From Streptomyces sp. NBC_00425 (GTDB taxonomy: Bacteria; Actinomycetota; Actinomycetes; Streptomycetales; Streptomycetaceae), in contig NZ_CP107928.1 of assembly GCF_036030735.1 (NCBI RefSeq), positions 3,286,001 through 3,350,000 of the forward strand: 64,000 bases of DNA, in the 5' to 3' direction. The position numbers and the translations under genes are program-made. Every line of letters starts with the position of its first letter. The first letter of the stretch is position 1. Below are positions 17,874-27,275 of this stretch, one piece after another. Below the pieces are notes generated by a model. It made no database searches. It was given only the letters and a program-made list of their open reading frames with translations, and was not told where the DNA came from.

Positions 17874-19715
17874 TCACTCCACCCCGATCAACAGCAACGC
17901 CCCCTGCCGCCCGCCCCGGTACACGACCGTGTCCACGGCGAGGTACGCCTCCCGCACCCGCGACTCCAGGCGCTCCGCGACGCCCTCGGGAGCCTCGTCG
18001 CCGAGCACCAGGGTGACCAGCTCGCCGCCCGCCGACAGCATGCGGTCGAGGACGCCCTCCGCGGTGGCGGCGACATCGGAGCCGATGACGGCCACGTCGC
18101 CGTCGACCAGCCCGAGGACGTCGCCGGCCTGGCAGATGCCCGCCATGGTCCACGACTCGCGCACGGCCACGACGACCTCGGCATAGCGGGTGGCGCCGGC
18201 GGCCGAGGTCATCGACACGACGTCCTCGTCGAAGCGGCGGTCGGGCTCGTGGACGGCGAGCGCGGCGATCCCCTGGACCGCGGAACGGGTCGGGATCAGG
18301 GCCACCCGGATGCCCTCCGTGCGGGCCTGTTCCGCCGCTGCGGCCGCGGTGTGCCGCAGGTCGGCGTCGTTGGGCAGCAGCACCACCTCGCGCGCGTGGG
18401 CGCGTCGCACCGCCTCCACGAGCTCCCCGCTCGCGGGCGGCTCCCCGGGGCGGGCGAGCACGGTGGTCGCGCCGGCCTCGGAGTACAGCCCGACCAGTCC
18501 CTCGCCGGGCACGACGGCCACGACCGCACGCTGCACGCGCTCGCGCGGGGGACGCCGGCCTCCGTGCGTGTGTGCGTCGTCGGCGCCGAAGTGGGTGATG
18601 CGGATGCGGTACGGCCGGCCCGCCTCGACGCCCGCCTCCACGGCCGCGCCGGCGTCGTCCACATGCACATGGACGTTCCACAGGCCGTCCCCGCCGACCA
18701 CGACGAGCGAGTCGCCGAGACCGTCCAGCCGCTGCCGCAGCCGTCCCACGGCCGCGTCCTCGGCCTCCAGGAGGTAGATCACCTCGAAGGCCGGGCCGTC
18801 CCCTTCCCCGTCCTGGCCGTCCCCTTCCCCGTCCGGACCGCGCTCGTGCGCCGCACCGGCTTCGCCGCCCCGTCCGGCGTCCGGGGCGTTCCCGCCCTCC
18901 TCGCCGGGCGCGCGTCCGCAGTCGTCCGCGTCGTCCGCCTCGTCCGCGTCGTCCAAGCCCTCCGTGCGCCGGGCGCTCTGCACCCGAACGGATCCCCCGC
19001 GCACAGGCGGACCCGAGAGGCCCGGCTGCCCCGACGGACCCGGCATGCCCGGCGCCTCTCCCGTGAACGTCTCCACCAGGGCCGCGAGGACCGCGACCAG
19101 CCCCCGGCCGCCCGCGTCGACCACTCCCGCCCGCCCCAGCACCGCGAGCTGCTCCGGAGTGGCGGCGAGTGCCGCACACGCCCCCCGGTGGGCGGCCCGG
19201 GCGATAGTGCCGCAGTCGCCCTGCGCGCCCCCCGCCGCGTCCGCGGCGGCGTCGGCGACCGTCAGGACGGTGCCCTCGACGGGGTGGGCCACAGCCTGCC
19301 GGGCCGCGTCGGCCGCCTGCCGCAGCGCCAGGCGCAGCCCGGCTCCGTCGGTGTGAGTCGCCTCACTCTCGGCGGCGAGCACCTGTGCCATGCCGCGCAG
19401 CAACTGCGCGAGGATCGTGCCCGAGTTGCCGCGCGCGCCTATGAGCGCGCCGTGGGCCATCGCGTGCGCGGCGTCGGCGAGGGACGGGGGCCGAACGGGC
19501 GCGGCGCCGGCCTCGTGCCCGGCGAAGACCGCCTCGACGGCGGTCGCCGCGGACTCGACGGTGAGGTACAGGTTGGTGCCGGTGTCCCCGTCCGCGACCG
19601 GGTAGACGTTGATCGCGTCGATCTCCTCGCGGGCCCGACCCAGAGCCGACAGCGCCAGGCCGCACCAGGTGCGCACCGCGAGAGCATCGAAGAACGTCTG
19701 CGGCACCTGCGCCAC
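17874..19715 (-). CDS. DAK2/DhaL-domain protein, FakA (YloV)-like
   Basis: This is a 613-residue protein from GTG 19715, chosen because AGGGAGG lies 5 bases upstream; a second GTG three codons on is possible. The N-terminal DhaL domain has the ATP/Mg motif NVYPVADGDTGTN (36-48) and GARGNSGTILAQLLRG (93-108). A low-complexity acidic linker of about 60 residues (Asp/Glu/Gly-rich, near residues 250-310) leads to DegV-like C-terminal domains, including VVVGGDGLWNVHVHVDD. This layout resembles FakA, the ATP-binding subunit of fatty acid kinase that works with FakB (known family). No fakB is visible nearby. Confidence 0.85.
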   Translation of the reverse strand: MAQVPQTFFDALAVRTWCGLALSALGRAREEIDAINVYPVADGDTGTNLYLTVESAATAVEAVFAGHEAGAAPVRPPSLADAAHAMAHGALIGARGNSGTILAQLLRGMAQVLAAESEATHTDGAGLRLALRQAADAARQAVAHPVEGTVLTVADAAADAAGGAQGDCGTIARAAHRGACAALAATPEQLAVLGRAGVVDAGGRGLVAVLAALVETFTGEAPGMPGPSGQPGLSGPPVRGGSVRVQSARRTEGLDDADEADDADDCGRAPGEEGGNAPDAGRGGEAGAAHERGPDGEGDGQDGEGDGPAFEVIYLLEAEDAAVGRLRQRLDGLGDSLVVVGGDGLWNVHVHVDDAGAAVEAGVEAGRPYRIRITHFGADDAHTHGGRRPPRERVQRAVVAVVPGEGLVGLYSEAGATTVLARPGEPPASGELVEAVRRAHAREVVLLPNDADLRHTAAAAAEQARTEGIRVALIPTRSAVQGIAALAVHEPDRRFDEDVVSMTSAAGATRYAEVVVAVRESWTMAGICQAGDVLGLVDGDVAVIGSDVAATAEGVLDRMLSAGGELVTLVLGDEAPEGVAERLESRVREAYLAVDTVVYRGGRQGALLLIGVE

Positions 19716-19895
19716 CTGCGCCTCCCTGAAGTCCTGGACTGGACGCAGCGTAGCCCGAGGCCCCGGGTCCGCCGGAAAAAGGGCCCGGGCAGGGCGAAGG
19801 CCGGGCCCGCCGGGAGCGACGACGCCGGGGCCGGGGCCCTGAGCAGCCATGGTAGTTTCGTTCTGCTGGCGCAGCCGTTGTATGCTGCTCCGGTT

Positions 19896-19977
19896 GCCCG
19901 ATACACATCGGGCCATCCCCCTGGCACCGCCACTCAGATCTCTGATCCTGCGATCTCGATCCCGGCATGCCGGGATC
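19896..19977 (+). promoter_or_regulatory. Hairpin-rich leader upstream of rpmB
   Basis: In the 297-base gap between DAK2 and rpmB, two perfect inverted repeats precede the start. They are GCCCGAT/ATCGGGC with an ACAC loop (19896-19913), and the uninterrupted 20-base palindrome GATCCCGGCATGCCGGGATC (19958-19977), ending 35 bases before the GTG. They could be mRNA leader structures or a protein site. The promoter itself was not identified. Confidence 0.5.
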
Positions 19978-20012
19978 CACCGTAAGTGCATCTGAAGTCT
20001 TTGGAGTGACCC

Positions 20013-20198
20013 GTGGCTGCCAACTGCGACGTCTGTGGCAAGGGGCCGAGCTTCGGCAACAACATCTCGTTTTCGCACCGCCGTACGTCCCGTCGCTGGA
20101 ACCCGAACATCCAGCGCGTCCGTACCGTGGTCGGCGGGACGCCGAAGCGCGTGAACGCTTGCACCTCGTGCATCAAGGCCGGCAAGGTCTCGCGCTGA
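20013..20198 (+). CDS. rpmB: 50S ribosomal protein L28, zinc-binding form
   Basis: This 61-residue protein has start GTG 20013 ([20 protein letters not shown]). The C-x2-C pair near the N terminus and a second pair CTSC near residue 50 make it the C+ (zinc-binding) L28. The core [17 protein letters not shown] is typical. It is monocistronic, with a strong terminator downstream. Confidence 0.97.
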   Translation: MAANCDVCGKGPSFGNNISFSHRRTSRRWNPNIQRVRTVVGGTPKRVNACTSCIKAGKVSR

Positions 20199-20277
20199 CG
20201 CACGTCCCCCTGCCCTCGACTCCATTCGAGCTGGGGGGAACCCCATCGCGCGCGGCCACTGCTGGTTCGCTGCATCG

Positions 20278-20308
20278 AGCCGGTCCACCTCGAGTGGACC
20301 GGCTTTTT
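20278..20308 (+). terminator. Rho-independent terminator of rpmB
   Basis: AGCCGGTCCAC (20278-20288) and GTGGACCGGCT (20294-20304) form a perfect 11-bp stem with a CTCGA loop, ending in TTTTT. It lies 80 bases after rpmB. Confidence 0.9.
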
Positions 20309-20363
20309 GCTGCCCTCACCACCACGCGCTTCGCCGCCCGCACCGCGATGCTCTTCGCGGCCC

Positions 20364-21179
20364 TCAGGCTGCGTGCCCGCCCGGGCCGAGGTCCCAGGCG
20401 TGGTCCACGGGTCCGATCCCCGCGCCGAGCGCGAACCCCGCGGCGATCGCCCCCGTGACATACCGCTTGGCGGCCGCGACCGCCTCCGGCACGGAGTGCC
20501 CCTTCGCCAGCTGCGCCGCGATCGCGGAGGCGAGCGTGCAGCCCGTGCCGTGCGTGTGCCGGTTGTCGTACCTCGGCGCGCGCAGCCAGTGCTCCTCGAC
20601 GCCGTCCGTCAGCAGGTCCACGGCGTCGCCGGGCAGATGACCGCCCTTGATGAGCACCCACCGCGGCCCGTGGGCCAGCACGGCGGCGGCCGCCTCCCGC
20701 AGCTGTTCCTCCGACTCGACCCGCACGCCCGTGAGTTGGGCCGTCTCGTCGAGGTTCGGGGTGGCGACGGTGGCGAGCGGCAGCAGCTTCGTGCGGACGG
20801 AGTCCAGCGCCGAGGCGGCCAGCAGCGGATCGCCGTGCTTGGAGACGCCGACCGGGTCGACGACGACGGGGACGCCGGTCCCGGCGAGCAACCCGGCCAC
20901 TGCCTCGACGAGTTCGGCGGAGGCGAGCATGCCCGTCTTGACCGCCTGGACGCCGATGTCGTCGACGACGCTGCGGTACTGGGCCCGGACCGCCTCCACC
21001 GGCAGCTCCCAAGCACCCTGCACGCCGACGGAGTTCTGCGCGGTGACCGCCGTGATCACGCTCATGCCGTGCACGCCGAGCGCGAGCATCGTCTTCAGGT
21101 CGGCCTGGATGCCGGCTCCGCCGCCCGAGTCGGAGCCTGCGACGGTCAGCACCCGGGGCGGCGCCGCGGGAGCGTTCAC
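20364..21179 (-). CDS. thiD: Hydroxymethylpyrimidine/phosphomethylpyrimidine kinase
   Basis: This 271-residue ribokinase-fold enzyme phosphorylates HMP and HMP-P in thiamine synthesis. The start is GTG 21179 ([29 protein letters not shown]) with GGAGGAG upstream. Motifs are the substrate loop [10 protein letters not shown] (residues about 15-24), DPVGVSKHG, and the C-terminal anion hole [20 protein letters not shown] with catalytic Cys/Asp-region. Its start overlaps the thiL stop by 4 bases (GTGA), so the two are translationally coupled. Confidence 0.95.
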   Translation of the reverse strand: MNAPAAPPRVLTVAGSDSGGGAGIQADLKTMLALGVHGMSVITAVTAQNSVGVQGAWELPVEAVRAQYRSVVDDIGVQAVKTGMLASAELVEAVAGLLAGTGVPVVVDPVGVSKHGDPLLAASALDSVRTKLLPLATVATPNLDETAQLTGVRVESEEQLREAAAAVLAHGPRWVLIKGGHLPGDAVDLLTDGVEEHWLRAPRYDNRHTHGTGCTLASAIAAQLAKGHSVPEAVAAAKRYVTGAIAAGFALGAGIGPVDHAWDLGPGGHAA

Positions 21180-22144
21180 GACTCCTCCAGGTCCCCGAAG
21201 TGGTCCCAGCCGCCCTTGCTGGTCCAGGGCGCCCCGTCGACGGTCACCTGGGGCAGGGCGGAGGGGTTGAGGACCTCTCCGATCACCTTCCAGCGGGCGG
21301 GCAGTTTCACGTCCGGCGGGAAGGTCGCCACGATCGCGTGGTCCTCTCCCCCGGCCAGCACCCACTGCATCGGGTCGACCCCGACGGCCTGCCCGATGTC
21401 GTTCATCTGGGTCGGGATGTCGATCGCGCCCGATCGCACGTCGATCCGGACCTTGCTCGCCTCGGCGATGTGCCCGAGGTCGGCGATCAGCCCGTCGCTG
21501 ACGTCGCACATCGCCGTGGCGCCGAGGCCGGCTGCCGCCGGGCCCGCGTGGTACGGCGGCTCCGGGCGACGGTGGGCCTCCACGAAGGCACGGGGCGAGC
21601 GGAAGCCGCGGGACAGCACCGCGTACCCGGCGGCGGACCAGCCCAGCCAGCCGGTCACCGCGACGAGGTCGCCGGGCTGGGCCCCGCCCCGGGTGACCGG
21701 CTCCTGGTTGCGCAGATCGCCGAGCGCGGTGATCGACACCATGATCGTGTCGCCGCGTACGACGTCGCCGCCGACCACGGAGGCGCCGGCGACCTGGCAC
21801 TCGTCGCGCAGGCCGTCCATCAGCTCGCTCGCCCAGGTGACCGGCAGCTCGGCCGGCACGACGAGGCCGAGCAGCAGCGCAGTCGGCACCGCGCCCATGG
21901 CGGCGATGTCGGCGAGGTTCTGCGCGGCGGCCTTTCGGCCGACGTCGTACGCCGTGGACCAGTCGCGGCGGAAGTGCCGGCCCTCCAGCAGGATGTCTGT
22001 GCTGGCCACGACCCGGCGGTCGGGTGCGGCGACCACCGCTGCGTCGTCGCCGGGGCCGACCCGGACCGCGGGGGTGGTGGTGAGTCGGGAGGTGAGCTCC
22101 CTGATGAGCCCGAACTCGCCGAGTTCACCAACAGTGCCCTTCAT
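21176..22144 (-). CDS. thiL: Thiamine-monophosphate kinase
   Basis: This 322-residue enzyme phosphorylates TMP to TPP, the last step of thiamine activation. The start is ATG 22144. Family marks are [13 protein letters not shown] at the N terminus, GDDAAVV (residues about 31-37), [17 protein letters not shown], the Mg/ATP segment [19 protein letters not shown] and [18 protein letters not shown]. It is first in the thiL-thiD operon and divergent from the Lrp-type gene. Confidence 0.96.
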   Translation of the reverse strand: MKGTVGELGEFGLIRELTSRLTTTPAVRVGPGDDAAVVAAPDRRVVASTDILLEGRHFRRDWSTAYDVGRKAAAQNLADIAAMGAVPTALLLGLVVPAELPVTWASELMDGLRDECQVAGASVVGGDVVRGDTIMVSITALGDLRNQEPVTRGGAQPGDLVAVTGWLGWSAAGYAVLSRGFRSPRAFVEAHRRPEPPYHAGPAAAGLGATAMCDVSDGLIADLGHIAEASKVRIDVRSGAIDIPTQMNDIGQAVGVDPMQWVLAGGEDHAIVATFPPDVKLPARWKVIGEVLNPSALPQVTVDGAPWTSKGGWDHFGDLEES

Positions 22145-22350
22145 TGCCCTTTCGCCCCTTCTGTACCTGTCTGTGCCCGGTCGCGCGTAACCAGTGTCCT
22201 CGATACGGTCGAGTCAGCCGTCAACTTCTGTCGGGCCCGTACCCCGGCGCGCGGGCCCTGGTTCCCGCAGGTCTCCCCGCGGCGAGCGGCGACGCGATAC
22301 CGTGGCGTTCCTTTTCCCCACATGATCCTCGTGGCCGCTCTGGAGGTTCC

Positions 22351-22584
22351 GTGGTACAGGCGTACATCCTGATCCAGACGGAGGTCGGCAAAGCGTCGAC
22401 CGTCGCCGAAGAGATCGGCAAAATCCCTGGCGTCGTCCAGGCCGAGGACGTGACGGGACCTTATGACGTGATCGTGCGGGCCCAGGCCGACACGGTGGAC
22501 GACCTCGGCCGCATGGTGGTCGCCAAGGTCCAGCAGGTGGACGGGATCACCCGAACCCTGACCTGCCCGGTCGTGCATCTGTAG
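22351..22584 (+). CDS. Stand-alone Lrp/AsnC effector (RAM) domain protein
   Basis: This 77-residue protein is annotated from GTG 22351 (MVQAYILIQTEVGKAS), with GGAGG 6 bases upstream. It consists solely of the ligand-binding RAM domain of Lrp/AsnC regulators (ILIQTEVG..., VTGPYDVIVRAQADTVDDL, VDGITRTLTCPVV); there is no DNA-binding domain. Such SiaR/RAM-only proteins are small-molecule sensors that oligomerise through beta sheets. The target is unknown. It is followed 20 bases later by a lipoprotein gene. Confidence 0.9.
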   Translation: MVQAYILIQTEVGKASTVAEEIGKIPGVVQAEDVTGPYDVIVRAQADTVDDLGRMVVAKVQQVDGITRTLTCPVVHL

Positions 22585-22604
22585 CCCCCGTCTAACCTTG
22601 GCCG

Positions 22605-23105
22605 GTGAACCCTTTCCGTCACCGGCCCATCGGCCTGCCCGCGCTCGCCCTGCTGCTGCTTGCGGTGGGCTGCTCCTCAGCAGACGGTGACACCTCGACG
22701 GCGGTTCCCGGTCCCGACGCGAAAACCACGGCGCTGTGCCGGAACCTGGACAAGGTACTGCCGTCGAAGGTGGACGGTGAGAGCCGCCACGATCCCGAGC
22801 CCGCCTCCGCGCTGACCGCGGGCTGGGGAGGTCCGGCGATCATACTGCGCTGCGGTGTCGCACAGCCGCCGAAGATGATCGACCCGAAGGTCCCGCAGGG
22901 GGCCGACGCGGACGCGGTGGCCGGCGGGGTGAACGGCGTCGACTGGCTGATGGAGAAGCGGGACGGCGGGGGCTACCGCTTCACCACGGCCAGCAGGAGC
23001 GCCTACGTCGAGGTGACGGTGCCGGCGGGCGCCGACACCTCCGGCGCGTTGATCGATCTGGCCCCGGCCATCAAGAAGGCGATCCCCGAGGGGATCGCCG
23101 ACTAG
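22605..23105 (+). CDS. DUF3515-type lipoprotein
   Basis: This 166-residue protein starts at GTG 22605. A signal peptide with hydrophobic core LPALALLLLAV ends in lipobox AVGC (Cys at about 23), so it is a lipidated, externally exposed protein. The rest resembles DUF3515: CRNLDKVLPSKVDG, ILRCGVAQPP and VNGVDWLMEKRDGGGYRFTTASR. The function is unknown. It lies 20 bases after the RAM-domain gene and convergent with ddl. Confidence 0.8.
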   Translation: MNPFRHRPIGLPALALLLLAVGCSSADGDTSTAVPGPDAKTTALCRNLDKVLPSKVDGESRHDPEPASALTAGWGGPAIILRCGVAQPPKMIDPKVPQGADADAVAGGVNGVDWLMEKRDGGGYRFTTASRSAYVEVTVPAGADTSGALIDLAPAIKKAIPEGIAD

Positions 23106-23154
23106 CTCGTCCGACCGGAGGGGCCGTGCCGGTCCGGCATCGGTCAGCCCCGGA

Positions 23155-24312
23155 TCACCGCAGGCCCGTGGACCTGCGCAGGGCCGCCTGCACCAGGCGG
23201 TCCACCAGCTCGGGATAGCCGATCCCGGTCTCCTCCCACATCTTGGGGTACATCGAGATCGGCGTGAAACCGGGCATCGTGTTGATCTCGTTGATGACGA
23301 ACTCGCCCTCGTCCGTGAGGAAGAAGTCCGCGCGGACCAGGCCCTCGCAGGACGCCGCCTCGAACGCGTCCACCGCGAGGCGCCGCACCTCGGCCGTCTC
23401 CTCGGGCGTCAGCGGCGCCGGGACGATGCCGGGGGTCGAGTCGATGTACTTGGCGTCGAAGTCGTAGTAAGCGTGGGCGTCCGGCGGCGGGATCTCGGCC
23501 GGGACGGAGGCGCGCGGGCCGTCCTCGAACTCCAGGACGCCGCACTCGATCTCGCGGCCCCGCAGCGCCGCCTCGACCAGGATCTTCGGGTCGTGGCGCT
23601 GAGCCTCCGCGATCGCCTCGTCGAGACCCGACAGGTCGTCGACCTTGGTGATGCCGATGGACGACCCCGCGCGCGCGGGCTTCACGAAGAGCGGCCAGCC
23701 GTGCTCGCCGGCGAAGTCGACGATCTTCTTGCGGGCGGCCGGCTCGTCCTGGGCCCACTCGCGCGGCCGGATCACCACGTACGGGCCGACCTTGAGCCCG
23801 AAGGAGGTGAACACCCGCTTCATGTACTCCTTGTCCTGGCCGACGGCCGAGGCGAGCACCCCCGACCCCACGTACGGGACGCCGGAGAGCTCCAGCATGC
23901 CCTGCAGCGTGCCGTCCTCCCCGTAGGGGCCGTGCAGCACCGGGAAGACGACGTCGACCTCGCCGAGCGCCTTGGGCACCGATCCGGCCTCGTAGTACAC
24001 GACTTCGCGGTTGGCGGGGTCGACGGGGAGCACCACGCCGCCGTCCCGCGACTCGGCCAGTTCGTCGACGTCGGGCGTACGCCGGTCGGTGATCGCCATG
24101 CGCTCGGGCTCGTCGGCGGTGAGGAACCAGCCGCCCTCGCGCGTGATGCCGATCGGCAGCACCTCGTACCGCGTCCGGTCGATGGCCCGCAGGACCGCAC
24201 CGGCGGTGACCACGGAGATCCCGTGCTCGGAGCTGCGACCGCCGAAGACGACGGCGACCCGCGGCTTGCGAGAGGGCTGCTGAGGGCTCTGGGGGAGGTT
24301 CTCGGTGCTCAT
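23155..24312 (-). CDS. ddl: D-alanine--D-alanine ligase
   Basis: This 385-residue ATP-grasp ligase makes D-Ala-D-Ala for peptidoglycan. The N-terminal VAVVFGGRSSEHGISV binds substrate. HGPYGEDGTLQGMLELSGVPYVGSG is conserved, and the omega-loop element AYYDFDAKYIDS is of the D-Ala type (Tyr present), not the D-lactate (VanA) type. The metal-binding VINEINTMPGFTPISMYP closes the active site. It lies 59 bases downstream of gpsA on the same strand. Confidence 0.96.
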   Translation of the reverse strand: MSTENLPQSPQQPSRKPRVAVVFGGRSSEHGISVVTAGAVLRAIDRTRYEVLPIGITREGGWFLTADEPERMAITDRRTPDVDELAESRDGGVVLPVDPANREVVYYEAGSVPKALGEVDVVFPVLHGPYGEDGTLQGMLELSGVPYVGSGVLASAVGQDKEYMKRVFTSFGLKVGPYVVIRPREWAQDEPAARKKIVDFAGEHGWPLFVKPARAGSSIGITKVDDLSGLDEAIAEAQRHDPKILVEAALRGREIECGVLEFEDGPRASVPAEIPPPDAHAYYDFDAKYIDSTPGIVPAPLTPEETAEVRRLAVDAFEAASCEGLVRADFFLTDEGEFVINEINTMPGFTPISMYPKMWEETGIGYPELVDRLVQAALRRSTGLR

Positions 24313-24371
24313 ATCGGCTTGAGGGTACCCGGTGGTAGTGCCGGGAGTCAGCGTCCACCCGCCGGGTTCGC

Positions 24372-25382
24372 TCAGCGTCGTTCGGGCTTCGCGCTGCGCG
24401 ACATCAGCTCCTTGACGGCGACCACCGGAGGCTTGCCCTCGTGCACGATGGCGACGACCGTCTCCGTGATCGGCATGTCGACGCCGTGCCGCCGGGCCAG
24501 ATCCAGCACCGACTCACAGGACTTGACGCCCTCGGCGGTCTGCCGGGTGACCGCGATGGTCTCCTGCAGGGTCATGCCCTTGCCGAGGTTGGTGCCGAAG
24601 GTGTGGTTGCGGGACAGCGGCGAGGAGCAGGTGGCCACCAGGTCGCCGAGCCCGGCGAGTCCGGCGAAGGTGAGCGGGTCCGCGCCCATCGCCAGGCCCA
24701 GCCGGGTGGTCTCGGCGAGCCCGCGCGTGATCAGCGAGCCCTTGGCGTTGTCGCCGAGTCCCATGCCGTCCGCGATGCCGACCGCGAGACCGATGACGTT
24801 CTTGACCGCGCCGCCCAGTTCGCAGCCCACCACGTCGGTGTTGGTGTACGGGCGGAAGTAGGGGGTGTGGCAGGCGGCCTGCAGGCGCTGGGCGACGCCC
24901 TCGTCGGTGCAGGCCACGACGGCCGCGGCCGGCCTGCGGGAGGCGATCTCCTTGGCGAGGTTGGGCCCGGTGACGACGGCGATCCGGTCCCGGCCCACCT
25001 TGGCGACGTCCTCGACGACCTCGCTCATCCGCATGGTCGTACCGAGCTCGACACCCTTCATCAGCGACACCAGCACGGTGTCCGGGGCGAGCAGCGCCGT
25101 CCAGTCGGCGAGGTTGGCGCGCAGCGTCTGCGAGGGGATGGCGAGGACGGTGAAGTCGGCGTCCCGGGCCGCCTCGGCGGGGTCGGCGGTGGCGCGCAGG
25201 TTGCGCGGGAGCTCCACGCCGGGAAGGTAGTCGGGGTTGACGTGGGTGGAGTTGACCGCGTCGGCGAGCTCGGCGCGGCGCGCCCACAGCGTCACCTCGC
25301 AGCCCGCGTCGGCGAGGACCGCGCCGAAGGCGGTCCCCCATGATCCGGTGCCGAAGACGGCCGCCTTCACGGAGTTGCTCAC
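24372..25382 (-). CDS. gpsA: Glycerol-3-phosphate dehydrogenase [NAD(P)+]
   Basis: This 336-residue protein reduces dihydroxyacetone phosphate to sn-glycerol-3-phosphate for phospholipids. The start is GTG 25382 (MSNSVKAAVFGTGSWGTAFG), whose GTGA overlaps the stop of the acyltransferase by 4 bases. Motifs are the Rossmann GTGSWGTAFG (10-19), VTGPNLAKEIA, the catalytic-Lys region GCELGGAVKNVIGLAVGIADG, and GLGDLVATCSSPLSRNHTFG. It is coupled to an acyltransferase, giving two consecutive steps of phospholipid synthesis. Confidence 0.96.
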   Translation of the reverse strand: MSNSVKAAVFGTGSWGTAFGAVLADAGCEVTLWARRAELADAVNSTHVNPDYLPGVELPRNLRATADPAEAARDADFTVLAIPSQTLRANLADWTALLAPDTVLVSLMKGVELGTTMRMSEVVEDVAKVGRDRIAVVTGPNLAKEIASRRPAAAVVACTDEGVAQRLQAACHTPYFRPYTNTDVVGCELGGAVKNVIGLAVGIADGMGLGDNAKGSLITRGLAETTRLGLAMGADPLTFAGLAGLGDLVATCSSPLSRNHTFGTNLGKGMTLQETIAVTRQTAEGVKSCESVLDLARRHGVDMPITETVVAIVHEGKPPVVAVKELMSRSAKPERR

Positions 25383-26221
25383 TTGCTGTTCTCCCCCTCG
25401 TGACGGGCCTGCGCGTGCCCGGTCTCCGCGTGGTCGGTGCGGTCGGTGTGCGGGCCGACGACCCCGGCGCCGTTCTCCGCGGCGGTCTCCGCCTGGGTGC
25501 GGCGGCGCTGCTCGATGCGCTCCCGGCGCGGGTCGTAGGGCGTCTCGGGCGCCTTCTCGCCGCGGATCTCCTCCAGCAGGCCGGTGACGGCCGCCATGAT
25601 GACCTCCGTGGCCTCCTTCAGCAGCTCGGGAGTGGTCTCCCTGCCGTAGAACCGCGAGAGGTCCACGGGCGGGCCCGCGAGCACGTGGTGGGTCTTGCGC
25701 GGGAAGAGGTCGGGCTTCTTGGCGTACGGGGCCAGCAGCTCGTTGGCGCCCCACTGGGCGACGGGGATCACCGGGCACCTGGTCTGCAGCGCCACGCGCG
25801 CGGCGCCGGTCTTGGCGGTCATCGGCCAGCCGTCGGGGTCGCGGGTGAGGGTGCCCTCGGGGTAGAACGCGACACACTCGCCGCGCTCCACCGCGTCGAT
25901 GGCGGCCCGGAAGGCGCTGAGCGCGTCCGTGCTCTCGCGGTAGACGGGGATCTGCCCGGTGCCGCGCATCGCGGCACCGACGAATCCCTCCCGGAAAAGC
26001 CCGCTCTTCGCCAGGAATCGCGGCACCCGTCCGGTGTTGTACTGGAAGTGCGCGTAAGCGAAGGGGTCTACATGCGAATTGTGGTTCACCGCGGTGATAA
26101 ATCCACCCTCGGCCGGAATGTGCTCCATTCCGCGCCAGTCCCGCTTGATCAGAACCACCAGCCAGGGTTTGCACAGCACCGCGGCGAAGCGGTACCAGAA
26201 GCCGATTCTGCGGCGGGGCAC
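25379..26221 (-). CDS. 1-acylglycerol-3-phosphate O-acyltransferase (PlsC family)
   Basis: This 280-residue membrane-associated acyltransferase has start GTG 26221 (MPRRRIGFWYRFAAVLCKPWL) with GAGGAAGG 8 bases upstream. Acyltransferase motif I NHNSHVDP (the H-x4-D pair, near residue 45), motif III FYPEGTLTRDPDGWPM, and motif IV CPVIPVAQWG are present. The first 30 residues form an amphipathic/hydrophobic helix. The C-terminal 45 residues are polar and variable. It is first in an operon with gpsA, which would supply the glycerol-3-phosphate backbone. Confidence 0.92.
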   Translation of the reverse strand: MPRRRIGFWYRFAAVLCKPWLVVLIKRDWRGMEHIPAEGGFITAVNHNSHVDPFAYAHFQYNTGRVPRFLAKSGLFREGFVGAAMRGTGQIPVYRESTDALSAFRAAIDAVERGECVAFYPEGTLTRDPDGWPMTAKTGAARVALQTRCPVIPVAQWGANELLAPYAKKPDLFPRKTHHVLAGPPVDLSRFYGRETTPELLKEATEVIMAAVTGLLEEIRGEKAPETPYDPRRERIEQRRRTQAETAAENGAGVVGPHTDRTDHAETGHAQARHEGENSK

Positions 26222-26384
26222 GCGGACACCTTCCTCTAGGACTTCCCTGGGCCTGCACCGGAGCCCGGGGCCGCACAAGTGTCGCTCCGGACCGCGGGTC
26301 TGTCGAGAACACCGTACGCCCGCGCGTCCTGCGCACGGACGGGCCGGGTGACAATGACCGCGACAAGAGAGGGGAGGCACGCCG

Positions 26385-27023
26385 GTGCGGTGGACCTTGG
26401 TCATACCCCTGAAGCCCTTGGCCCTGGCCAAGAGCAGGCTCGCGGACACGGCCGCCGACAGCCTGCGCCCGGGCGTCGCCCTGGCCTTCGCCGAGGACAC
26501 CGTGGCGGCCGCGCTGGCCTCGCCCGCGGTGCGGGATGTGGCCGTGGTCACGGACGACGCCCTGGCCGGGCGCACGCTGGCGGCCCTGGGCGCCCGGATC
26601 GTCCCGGACGAGCCGGGGGCGGGCCTGAACGCCGCGCTGGCCCACGGAGCGGCCGCGGTACGCGCTTTTCGTCCCGACGCGCCCCTCGCGGCCCTCAACG
26701 CCGATCTGCCGTCGCTGCGCGCGCCGGAATTGGCCCGGGTACTGGACGCGGCCGCGGAATTCCCCCGCGCATTCCTTCCCGACGCCGCCGCAATCGGCAC
26801 CACGCTTCTCGCCGTCGCGCCGGGCCGTGCGTTGCACCCCGCATTCGGCCCGGATTCCCGGGCCCGCCATCGCGCCTCCGGAGCCGTGGAACTCCGTCTC
26901 GACGCGGTGGATTCGGTACGCCAGGACGTGGACACCGGCGAGGACCTGCGCGCCGCGCTGGCGCTGGGCGTGGGGCCCCGGACGGCCGCGGCGACCGCGC
27001 GCCTGCTGATCCCCGGGCAGTAG
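26385..27023 (+). CDS. fbiD: 2-phospho-L-lactate/phosphoenolpyruvate guanylyltransferase (CofC/FbiD)
   Basis: This 212-residue enzyme is annotated from GTG 26385 (MRWTLVIPLKPLALAKSRLA). The nucleotidyltransferase N terminus VIPLKPLALAKSRL, VTDD near residue 60, PGAGLNAALAHGA and the metal-binding NADLPSL are all characteristic of the GTP-dependent first step of coenzyme F420 side-chain assembly. In actinobacteria the substrate is thought to be phosphoenolpyruvate (FbiD). It is divergent from the acyltransferase and 9 bases before a small unknown gene. Confidence 0.9.
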   Translation: MRWTLVIPLKPLALAKSRLADTAADSLRPGVALAFAEDTVAAALASPAVRDVAVVTDDALAGRTLAALGARIVPDEPGAGLNAALAHGAAAVRAFRPDAPLAALNADLPSLRAPELARVLDAAAEFPRAFLPDAAAIGTTLLAVAPGRALHPAFGPDSRARHRASGAVELRLDAVDSVRQDVDTGEDLRAALALGVGPRTAAATARLLIPGQ

Positions 27024-27032
27024 GCTGCCGCC

Positions 27033-27236
27033 ATGCATGCGACCGCATACACGTACGACCCCGACACCCGCAGCGGACAGGTGCTGCTCGACGACGGCAC
27101 GCCGGTGCCCTTCGACGCGCCGGCCTTCGACGCGGGCGGGCTGCGGCTGCTGCGGCCCGGACAGCGGGTGCGGATCGAGACGGACGGGCCGAAGGAGCGC
27201 CCCAGGATCACCCTGGTGACGCTCCAGACGTTCTGA
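27033..27236 (+). CDS. Small beta-rich conserved protein (67 aa)
   Basis: ATG 27033 begins MHATAYTYDPDTRSGQVLLDD. The pattern (YTYDPDTRSGQVLLDDG, then GLRLLRPGQRVRIET and ITLVTLQTF) looks like a small five-strand OB or cold-shock-like barrel, but the RNP motifs of true Csp proteins are absent. It is cotranscribed after fbiD (9-base gap). The function is unknown. Confidence 0.8.
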   Translation: MHATAYTYDPDTRSGQVLLDDGTPVPFDAPAFDAGGLRLLRPGQRVRIETDGPKERPRITLVTLQTF

Positions 27237-27275
27237 GGGAGTCGTCGCCGCGGGAGAAGCCGCCGGACACGCCGC

